NCBI GenBank assembly: GCA_016286835.1
Contig: JAEEUD010000081.1
Span: forward strand, 1 to 7,834
Source: Pyramidobacter sp.
GTDB taxonomy: Bacteria > Synergistota > Synergistia > Synergistales > Dethiosulfovibrionaceae
Reading direction: 5' to 3'
Length of the DNA stretch: 7,834 bases
The translations under genes were made by a program, and so were the position numbers. Of this stretch, positions 1 to 5,679 are shown one piece after another. The notes under the pieces were generated by a model. That model did not search any database and was not told where the DNA came from. It worked only from the letters and a program-made list of their open reading frames with translations. Numbering within the stretch: position 1 is the stretch's first letter; each line of letters begins with the position of its first letter.

Positions 1-288
1 ATCGCGGAATCTCTTTTTTGACGCGACCCTCACAGCTTTGGATACGCGCGGCGAAAGAGCTTCGGCGCTTGTGAGGAAGTCATCCGAGACAGTCGGGTTG
101 AAAGGTTCTGAATCATCAGAAGCAGACAGCATCGCAGGGGGAACATCGCCCTGAGTTCTCTGCGCAAGGACTTTCACGTCATCCGAAACAGTCTGAACTG
201 CAGAATCTGTATCGTCTGAAGCAACTAATGCCGCGTGGGACACATTGTCAGAGCCTTTTTGAGCGGTGGCTCCCGAATCGTCTGAAAC
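1..288 (-). repeat. Tandem 33-residue (99-bp) repeat built of 11-residue Ser-Asp-Asp units
   Basis: Residues 470-502, 503-535 and 536 to the edge align without gaps as three 33-residue units. Each begins VSDD and has ASDD (ASKK in the third) at unit position 23, with Ala at 9 and 19 and Val at 16 conserved. Within each unit an 11-residue register is visible (for example VSDDSGATAQK, GSDNVSHAALV, ASDDTDSAVQT). SDD triplets fall at residues 471, 493, 504, 526 and 537, so their spacing is 22, 11, 22 and 11. Codons for SDD differ between copies (TCA GAC GAT, TCG GAT GAC, TCT GAT GAT), so the pattern is kept at protein level. The third unit is cut by the window edge and more copies may follow. No known domain is recognised. 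Confidence 0.7.
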
Positions 289-1695
289 GACCGGCTCGGG
301 CGGCATGAGATCGTAGGCCTTTAACAGCCCGGAGAAACGCGGTCCTGAGTTGTGGCCCTGCACCGTATCTGCGGCTGCCACTGGAGGCACGTCTGCGGAC
401 TCGTCGGCACTCGCTTCGATGATGTCATATGAGACGAGCAGAGCGGTCATGCGCTGCCCTGCGGTCAGTTTTTTATGACGAGGACGTGCTGCCAGCGAGC
501 GCTTATCACGCACAGAGAGCTTGCGCGAGGACACTCGCAGGTTTTCCACCGCCGGCGAAACGGTCAGCAGCGTTCGCTGCTTTCGTTCGAGGCTATCGGA
601 TTCGTTCCCGGCGACGAGACGAAGCATTTCCAGCGAGTGGGCGCTGCGGGCGGCGACGTGATAGGCGCGGCGCCCGCGTCTGTCGGCCACGTCAAGGTCG
701 CCGCCAGCGTCGATGAGCAGCGCGGCGATCTCTTCGGCGGCGGGCGTTTCGTTGGCTGCCGCCAGCATCACGGCGGTCATGCCGTCGTTCTTGCGCGCGT
801 TCACGACCGCGGCTGAGTCGAGGAGCTTTTTCACCGTCTCGGGACGAGGGGAGAACTGCGCGGCCGTCATCAGCGGCGTCCAGCCGCTGCCGTTGCGGCA
901 GTCGATCTGGGCGCGGCTGTCGAGGAGGAACTGGATGATCGCCGGCGCGGCGGGCGTCTCGTTGCGGGCGGCAAAGTGCAGGGGCCGGTCGCCGTTGTTC
1001 CGCGCCCGCGTGGCTTCGCCGCCGGCGGCATAGAGCTGTCTGACGACGGACGGATCGTCGGAATACTGACAGGCGATCATCAGCGGCGTCGTGCCGTCGC
1101 GTGCGTTTTTGTGCTTCTCGGCGTGGGCCTTCCACTCCCGCAGCATCTTCGTGATGAACTTCGTCGGCTTGCCGCTGCGCAGCGCGAACATCAGCGGCGT
1201 CCAGCCGTTCTTGGCGCTCGCGTTCACGTCCGCGCCGGCGGCGACGAGCGCTTCGGCCGTTTCCGTCGATTCGCTCGCGGCGAGCGTGAGCATCAGCGGC
1301 GTCCAGCCTTCCTTATCGGCGGCGTTCACGTCCGCGCCGGCGGCGATGAGAAGGCGCGCGACCGCCGCGTCTTCGCGGAAGAATGCCGCGTCCATCAGCG
1401 CCGTTCTGCCCTTTCTGCTGTGCGCGTTGACCTTTGCACCGTCGTTCAGCAGAGACTGGACGAGCGCCGTGTCTCCGGCCCGCGCCGCCAGCATCAGCGG
1501 CGTGCTGCCGTCGCGGGCGCGCGCGTTCACGCCTTTTGCGGCCAGTTTGGCGGCGTCTTCCGAGGCCGCCGGGCCGTATTCGGGAAGCTCTGCGGCCAGC
1601 GTTTCTTCGGGAAGGTCCGCAAACGGGTCGTCCGTCGCGGCGAAAGCGCACGCGGCGCTCATCAGCGCGGCGGCGAGGATGATCTTCAGTTTCAT
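1..1695 (-). CDS. Exported ankyrin-repeat protein with a Ser-Asp-Asp repeat tail (3' end outside window)
   Basis: Reading leftward from ATG at 1695, the frame is open for 565 codons to the window edge with no stop, so the C-terminus is missing. Residues 1-20 form a Sec-type signal peptide: MKLK, then a hydrophobic Ile/Leu/Ala/Met stretch ending in AFAA. The Cys at 16 lacks a good lipobox, so a type I signal is favoured. Residues 62-364 hold nine ankyrin-like repeats marked by (D/N)GxTPLM and AAGADVNA motifs, at 33-37 residue spacing. Residues about 380-415 are rich in Arg/Lys, and residues 470 onward form an 11/33-residue repeat. Ankyrin repeats bind proteins; no enzyme domain is visible. The signal peptide places the protein outside the cytoplasm (periplasm, surface or secreted). 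The start is supported by GGAGG 7 nt upstream and a promoter behind it. Partner and function are unknown. A host-interaction or cell-surface role is only inference. Confidence 0.9.
   Translation of the reverse strand, partial: MKLKIILAAALMSAACAFAATDDPFADLPEETLAAELPEYGPAASEDAAKLAAKGVNARARDGSTPLMLAARAGDTALVQSLLNDGAKVNAHSRKGRTALMDAAFFREDAAVARLLIAAGADVNAADKEGWTPLMLTLAASESTETAEALVAAGADVNASAKNGWTPLMFALRSGKPTKFITKMLREWKAHAEKHKNARDGTTPLMIACQYSDDPSVVRQLYAAGGEATRARNNGDRPLHFAARNETPAAPAIIQFLLDSRAQIDCRNGSGWTPLMTAAQFSPRPETVKKLLDSAAVVNARKNDGMTAVMLAAANETPAAEEIAALLIDAGGDLDVADRRGRRAYHVAARSAHSLEMLRLVAGNESDSLERKQRTLLTVSPAVENLRVSSRKLSVRDKRSLAARPRHKKLTAGQRMTALLVSYDIIEASADESADVPPVAAADTVQGHNSGPRFSGLLKAYDLMPPEPVVSDDSGATAQKGSDNVSHAALVASDDTDSAVQTVSDDVKVLAQRTQGDVPPAMLSASDDSEPFNPTVSDDFLTSAEALSPRVSKAVRVASKKRFRD
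604..1512 (-). repeat. Nine tandem ankyrin repeats
   Basis: Repeats begin near residues 62, 95, 129, 163, 200, 234, 270, 304 and 340 of the exported protein. Most carry the TPLM version of the family's TPLH motif. Repeats 6 and 9 are more divergent (RPLHFAA, AYHVAA). The repeat between residues 163 and 200 carries a short Lys/His-rich insertion (around 186-197). At DNA level some units are nearly identical: one 18-bp stretch recurs at 868-885, 1189-1206 and 1291-1308, and a 25-bp stretch recurs at 1220-1244 and 1322-1346. The last pair in each set is offset by exactly 102 bp, or 34 codons, which points to tandem duplication of units. Confidence 0.9.
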
Positions 1696-1702
1696 GAGCG
1701 TG

Positions 1703-1708
1703 CCTCCA
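1703..1708 (-). promoter_or_regulatory. Ribosome binding site of the ankyrin gene
   Basis: The minus strand reads TGGAGG here, 7 nt before the ATG at 1693-1695. This strong Shine-Dalgarno match fixes the start just ahead of the signal peptide. Confidence 0.8.
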
Positions 1709-1739
1709 TTTGATCGCGTGGTGATTTCCTACCGCGCTA

Positions 1740-1768
1740 ATCATATCACAGCGCGCGTTTTGCGGCAA
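1740..1768 (-). promoter_or_regulatory. Sigma-70-type promoter for the ankyrin gene
   Basis: On the minus strand TTGCCG (1768-1763) is followed by a 17-bp spacer and TATGAT (1745-1740). This matches the TTGACA/TATAAT consensus at four and five of six positions. A transcript would start near 1733, giving a 5' leader of about 38 nt that contains the GGAGG. Spacing and location are both good, but no transcript data are available. Confidence 0.6.
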
Positions 1769-1771
1769 AAC
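1757..1771. promoter_or_regulatory. Candidate operator: perfect 15-bp palindrome between divergent promoters
   Basis: GTTTTGCGGCAAAAC is a perfect inverted repeat of two 7-bp arms around one central G. It covers the whole -35 hexamer of the leftward promoter and ends just upstream of the proposed -35 of the rightward promoter. A dimeric repressor bound here would block the ankyrin gene and could also affect citC. The regulator is not identifiable from the window. A short palindrome can also arise by chance. Confidence 0.4.
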
Positions 1772-1775
1772 TCTC

Positions 1776-1804
1776 TTTTGTTTCGCGGCGCGCTCGTGTA
1801 CAAT
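1776..1804 (+). promoter_or_regulatory. Probable promoter of citC-addB-addA
   Basis: TACAAT at 1799-1804 is a good -10 element (five of six positions). The -35 is weak: TTTTGT at 1776-1781 gives a 17-bp spacer, and TTGTTT at 1778-1783 gives 15 bp. Transcription would start near 1811, about 30 nt before citC. The poor -35 may mean an activator is needed or that the promoter is weak. Confidence 0.4.
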
Positions 1805-1829
1805 AAGCGCGGAATCTTGTGTCAATTCG

Positions 1830-1834
1830 GGAGG
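1830..1834 (+). promoter_or_regulatory. Ribosome binding site of citC
   Basis: GGAGG lies 8 nt before ATG 1843. It decides the start in favour of that ATG over the in-frame GTG at 1819, which has no comparable site and would start only a few bases after the predicted transcription start. Confidence 0.75.
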
Positions 1835-1842
1835 GACGAAGC

Positions 1843-2859
1843 ATGGATCTTATGCAGGGACGCCCGTTCACGGGGCGGACGCTGGAACGTCTGAAGAAAT
1901 TTCTCGCCTCCGTGGGGCTGCTTTACGACGACGGCGTGGAGATGTCCGTCTGCGCGTGCGACGACGACGGCGAGATCATCGCGACGGCCTCGCGTCAGGG
2001 GCCGGTGCTGAAATGCGTGGGCGTGTCGCCCGACCATCAGGGCGAAGGGCTGGCTGCGTCGGTCGTCTCCGAGACGGTGACGGACGCGATCGGCGCGGGG
2101 CTGTCGCACCTGTTCGTGTTCACCAAACCGTCGAACCGGCAGATCTTTGACGATCTGGGCTTTTTCCCGGTCGTCGAGACGGGCGACGTGCTCTTCATGG
2201 AAAACCGCCGCGACGGCGTAAAGCGCTTCGTGGCCTCGCTCGAGCGGCGCGAATGTGCCGGAACGGTCGGCGCGGTCGTCGCCAACTGCAACCCGTTCAC
2301 CAAAGGCCATCTCTATCTGATGGAGACGGCGGCCTCGCGCTGCGACCTGCTGCACGTCTTCGTGCTTTCGGCAGAAAAGAGCGTCTTTCCTGCCGACGTG
2401 CGCATGGAGATGGTGAAGCGGGGCACGGCGCACCTGAAAAACGTGCTCGTCCATCCCACGGGTGACTATCTGATCTCGGCGGCGACGTTCCCGGATTATT
2501 TCCTCAAGGACCGCGCCCGCGTGGACGACGTGAAGTGCGAGCTCGACCTCGTCATCTTCGCGCGCTGCTTTGCGGAGCCGCTCGGCATCACGCGCCGCTT
2601 CGTCGGCACGGAGCCGCTCAGCCCCGTGACGGCGCATTACAACGAGACGATGAAACGTTTCCTGCCTTCCCGCGGCGTCGAGGTGACGGAGATCGAGCGC
2701 GCCGAATCCGGCGGACAGCCGATCAGCGCCACGCGCGTGCGCGCCCTGCTGAAAGAGCAGGGGCCCGAAGCACCCGAGCTGGCCGAGCTGCTGCCGCAGA
2801 CGACGATCGACGTGCTGCGCGGGAACTGGGACGCGATCGCCCCGCGCCTGGGGGCATAG
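1843..2859 (+). CDS. citC: [Citrate (pro-3S)-lyase] ligase CitC
   Basis: CitC (EC 6.2.1.22) uses ATP and acetate to acetylate the phosphoribosyl-dephospho-CoA prosthetic group of the citrate lyase acyl-carrier subunit CitD. This switches on citrate cleavage to acetate and oxaloacetate in the cytoplasm. The 338-residue product matches the usual family length of about 340-350. It has the expected two parts. The first is an N-terminal GNAT-like domain with the acetyl-CoA loop pattern QGEGLA at 66-71. The second is a nucleotidyltransferase domain with NPFTKGH at 150-156 (the HxGH-type ATP site), the CitC-typical VGTEPLSPVTAHYN segment, and ISATRVR at 294-300. No catalytic motif looks broken. The citrate lyase subunit genes are not beside it; instead addB starts 3 nt after its stop. 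Fatty-acid or NAD nucleotidyltransferases share the fold, but the GNAT fusion and the VGTEP segment make CitC the best call. Confidence 0.93.
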   Translation: MDLMQGRPFTGRTLERLKKFLASVGLLYDDGVEMSVCACDDDGEIIATASRQGPVLKCVGVSPDHQGEGLAASVVSETVTDAIGAGLSHLFVFTKPSNRQIFDDLGFFPVVETGDVLFMENRRDGVKRFVASLERRECAGTVGAVVANCNPFTKGHLYLMETAASRCDLLHVFVLSAEKSVFPADVRMEMVKRGTAHLKNVLVHPTGDYLISAATFPDYFLKDRARVDDVKCELDLVIFARCFAEPLGITRRFVGTEPLSPVTAHYNETMKRFLPSRGVEVTEIERAESGGQPISATRVRALLKEQGPEAPELAELLPQTTIDVLRGNWDAIAPRLGA

Positions 2860-2862
2860 CCC
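2850..2862 (+). promoter_or_regulatory. addB Shine-Dalgarno inside a small hairpin at the citC stop
   Basis: A run of five G (2850-2854), 8 nt before the GTG start of addB, is the only visible ribosome site. GGGC (2852-2855) can pair with GCCC (2859-2862) across an ATA loop, hiding that site. The citC stop codon (2857-2859) lies in the structure, so ribosomes finishing citC would open it. This suggests translational coupling. The stem is only 4 bp, so the idea is tentative. Confidence 0.3.
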
Positions 2863-5679
2863 GTGCCTCTGCAGCTGTTTACCTACCGCCGCGTCGAGGA
2901 CCTGGGCCCGGCGCTGCGCGGCCTGCCGCCGAAACGGGGACGCGTGTTCCTCGTCGCCGCTTCGGGCGACCGCGAACTGCTCGCCCGTCTGCTGGAAGGA
3001 ACGCCCCACGACTATCAGGTGCGGCGCTGGGACGAGATCTACCGCTCCTTTGCCGAAGCGCTCGCGGTGAAGAATCCGCGCGTGCAGCTCGACCCGCCCG
3101 ATCACTGGCTGCTGCTCCATGCGCTGATGAAGCGCCTCATCGACCGCGGCGGCGAACTGCCGCCGGGCGCGCGGCGGCGGGGCTTTCTGACGCTGCTGGG
3201 AACGCAGATCCGCGAGCTGATCCGCGAGGACATCTCGCCCGACAGCGTGGCGGACGCCTATGAACGCGGCGATGCGCTCGGCGCGGCGTTCGTCGGGCTG
3301 TATCGCGATTATCTGGCCGCGCTCGACGAGCGCGGTCTCTCCGACAGTGCCGGCGTCACCACGCAGACGCGCCTGCTCCTCGACCGCGAAGGCGCGCGCG
3401 CCGCGTGCGAAGCGCTCGATCTGACGCTCGTCGGTTTTTCCAGCTTCACCCATTCGCAGCTGTCATTGCTGCGCGAGCTCAACCGTACCGGCGCGACGAT
3501 CCGCGTCTTCGCGCCCGTCGCCGGTCTGGAAGACGCCTACGGCGCGGCCGAGCAGTTCGGCGAGCCGGGAGAGACTCTTTCGTCCCGCCGGCCTTTTGCC
3601 GCCTGTCTCGTCGAGGGCGGCGATCCGCGTCAGGAGCTGGAGACCTGCGCGCGCAGTCTGGTGCTCTGGGAGCAGGGCGAGGGCCCCCTGGCCGCAAAGG
3701 GCGAATGGCCCGGCTGGGAAAAGATCGCCCTGTGCGTGCCGGAAAGCCGTCTCGCGCAGGCGCGCGAGGTCTTTTCGCGCTACGGCCTGCCGTGCGCGTG
3801 GAACTTCCGTCTCAAAGTCACGGCGACGCCGCTGTGGCGCGTGGCCGTTTCCTGTCTGGAGGCCGCTTCGGGCGGCTGGCAGACCGAGAGCACGCTGCGG
3901 CTGCTCTCCGAGCCGTGGCTGTGCGGCACGGAACTCGACGCGGCACGTTTGCGCCGGATGCATCCGCGCGGCGTGAACGCCTGGCGCAGCGCGCTTGAGG
4001 GCGAGGCGCCGGCGGCGTTTGAGCGCTGCGTTCGCTTCGCCGCGGCGGTGAACGCCGGCGGGACGGCGCTGGAACTGCTGAAAGCGCTGCGGGATTTCGC
4101 GGCGGGCATGGACGCGCGCGTTTCGCGGCTGGTCCGCGACTTCCCCGAACTCGACGAGCCGCTGGGCCTGTTTTCCGAAAGCGCCCGTGAGCTGGACCGC
4201 AAGATCCTTTTCATCACCGAAGTCGTGCGCGACCTCGGCGAATACGGCTCGCAAAAGCTGAGCGGCGCCGACGCGCGCGCTTTCCTGGCGGCCTGGGCCG
4301 ACGGCACGACCGTGCCCCAGGCCGAGGCTGAAGCCGGCTGCGTGGCCGTGTTTGCCGATGCGCCGCCGACGCTGTTTTCCGCGCCCTATGTCTTTCTCCT
4401 CGGCTGCGAGGCGGGCGCCTGGCCCGGCAGCCTGAAGGAGTCGCCCGTGCTCGACGAGAGCTGCAAGATCAAACTGCACGAATCGAGCGCCCTCGGCCTC
4501 GACCGCAGCCATCTGCCGCTGCTGAGCGAGCAGCGGACGCAGCGCGAGTTCCTCTTCCGCCGCCTCAGCGCCTGCGCTTCGCGCCTCGCCTTCGTCTGTC
4601 ACAGCGCCACCGACGCGAACGACCGGCCCCAGGAGGTGACGGCGTTCCTCGAGGCGGCCGCGCGCGACGGCTGGGTGAAAAAGGACGATTCGCCCGTCGT
4701 GCGCTCGCTCGACCGCCTGCTGCCGGTATCCGCTGAGGCTGCGTTCGTGCCCGTCGAAGCACGGCGCCCCGACCTGCGCGTCGAAAACACGCTGCCGCCC
4801 GGACGCATCCGTCCCGGCCGGCTCGACGTGCGCGGCACGCACGCGCGTTTCAGCGCCGTCGACGACTACGCGGCCTGTCCGTATTTCTTCGCGATGCGGC
4901 ATCTCCTGAGACTTCCCGAGCCGCCGCGCGAGGGCGAGTACAACGCGCCCCTCGGCGGCACGGCCGTGCACGCCTTGTGGGAGCGCGTCTGGAAAGATTA
5001 CGCCGCGTCCGGCGCGCAGGGGACGATCGCAGAACGCGCCAAGGCGCTGTTTGACGAGACGATCGGCGGCGTCTATCCCGATCTGCTCCGTTCCGCTGCC
5101 CTGCGCCGCGACCGCGAGCGCGTGAAATGGCAGACGGAACGCCTCGCCGCGTATCAGGACGGGCTGGAAACGGTGCTGCGGCCGCTGCGCGATTCGATCG
5201 AGTGCGAACTCGACCTGCCGCCGCTGGAAGTCGGCGGCGTCACCTTCACAGGCCGCTGCGACCGGCTCGACCGGCTCCGTGACGGACGTTTCCTGCTGTG
5301 GGACTACAAGAGCGACCGGGGGACCGATCACAAAACGGCGTTCCAGCTGGCCTGCTATGCGCTCGCGCTGGAAGAGCGCGGCGAGCCGTGCGGCGGCTGG
5401 GGCTTCTTCGGCCTGAAAGACGGCAAGGCTGCGGGAATGTGGGATGACGATCTGCGCGAGACGCTCGGCCAGAGCAAGAGCAAGACTGCCAAGAACGATC
5501 ATATGGCTGCCGCCGGCCAGTTGCTGAACAGCATCGCAGTCTCGCTGAACACGGGCGATTTCCCGCCCTCGTACGACACCGGCCCGTGCCGGTTCTGCGC
5601 CTACGCGGCGCTGTGCCGGCGCGGCGAGTTCCGCGCCGAACCGGAAGAATCCGAAGGGGAGGAAGAGAACGATGAATGA
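2863..5679 (+). CDS. addB: AddB-type helicase-nuclease subunit with 4Fe-4S RecB-family nuclease domain
   Basis: AddB is the second subunit of the AddAB (RexAB) complex, which unwinds and resects double-strand DNA ends so RecA can load. The product is 938 residues. The C-terminal domain has the full RecB-family nuclease signature: GTAVHALWE with His703 and Glu707, Asp800 in GRCDRLD, Asp814 and Lys816 in DYKSD, and a Gln828-Tyr832 pair. Cys672 (in AACPYFF) with Cys909, Cys912 and Cys918 fits the AddB iron-sulfur cluster. The middle has AddB-like segments (VGFSSFTHSQLSLL; FLLGCEAGAWPG at about 507-518). The N-terminus lacks a Walker A P-loop: residues around 28-40 read RVFLVAASGDREL where many AddB proteins have GxxGxGK(S/T). 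It is shorter than Firmicute AddB (about 1150). The start is GTG, and the end overlaps addA by 8 nt. A more distant PD-(D/E)XK partner of AddA is the alternative name. Confidence 0.88.
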   Translation: MPLQLFTYRRVEDLGPALRGLPPKRGRVFLVAASGDRELLARLLEGTPHDYQVRRWDEIYRSFAEALAVKNPRVQLDPPDHWLLLHALMKRLIDRGGELPPGARRRGFLTLLGTQIRELIREDISPDSVADAYERGDALGAAFVGLYRDYLAALDERGLSDSAGVTTQTRLLLDREGARAACEALDLTLVGFSSFTHSQLSLLRELNRTGATIRVFAPVAGLEDAYGAAEQFGEPGETLSSRRPFAACLVEGGDPRQELETCARSLVLWEQGEGPLAAKGEWPGWEKIALCVPESRLAQAREVFSRYGLPCAWNFRLKVTATPLWRVAVSCLEAASGGWQTESTLRLLSEPWLCGTELDAARLRRMHPRGVNAWRSALEGEAPAAFERCVRFAAAVNAGGTALELLKALRDFAAGMDARVSRLVRDFPELDEPLGLFSESARELDRKILFITEVVRDLGEYGSQKLSGADARAFLAAWADGTTVPQAEAEAGCVAVFADAPPTLFSAPYVFLLGCEAGAWPGSLKESPVLDESCKIKLHESSALGLDRSHLPLLSEQRTQREFLFRRLSACASRLAFVCHSATDANDRPQEVTAFLEAAARDGWVKKDDSPVVRSLDRLLPVSAEAAFVPVEARRPDLRVENTLPPGRIRPGRLDVRGTHARFSAVDDYAACPYFFAMRHLLRLPEPPREGEYNAPLGGTAVHALWERVWKDYAASGAQGTIAERAKALFDETIGGVYPDLLRSAALRRDRERVKWQTERLAAYQDGLETVLRPLRDSIECELDLPPLEVGGVTFTGRCDRLDRLRDGRFLLWDYKSDRGTDHKTAFQLACYALALEERGEPCGGWGFFGLKDGKAAGMWDDDLRETLGQSKSKTAKNDHMAAAGQLLNSIAVSLNTGDFPPSYDTGPCRFCAYAALCRRGEFRAEPEESEGEEENDE
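5656..5662 (+). promoter_or_regulatory. Ribosome binding site of addA within addB
   Basis: GGGGAGG lies inside the last codons of addB, 9 nt before ATG 5672. It supports that start and efficient co-translation of the two subunits. Confidence 0.7.

Noticed and set aside
1..288. CRISPR-like or intergenic repeat array
   Set aside because: The repeats are in frame in an open reading frame, diverged at DNA level and conserved at protein level, with no constant repeat and unique spacer structure.
429..1713. Several overlapping plus-strand frames with repeated GVQP or HQRR motifs
   Set aside because: Their repetitive look comes from reading the ankyrin repeat DNA backwards. The minus-strand frame explains the periodicity, signal peptide and ribosome site.
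1819..1842. Upstream GTG start for citC (346-residue version)
   Set aside because: It has no ribosome site, whereas ATG 1843 has GGAGG at ideal spacing. The 8 extra residues include the Shine-Dalgarno sequence itself.
1091..1894. Plus-strand open frame of about 267 codons crossing the intergenic region
   Set aside because: It is the Ser/Ala-rich antisense of the ankyrin repeats and runs through the promoter region into the wrong frame of citC.
1822..3453. Minus-strand open frame of about 543 codons opposite citC and the start of addB
   Set aside because: It runs across two real genes and their junction, and its translation resembles no family I recognise. It is a G+C shadow.
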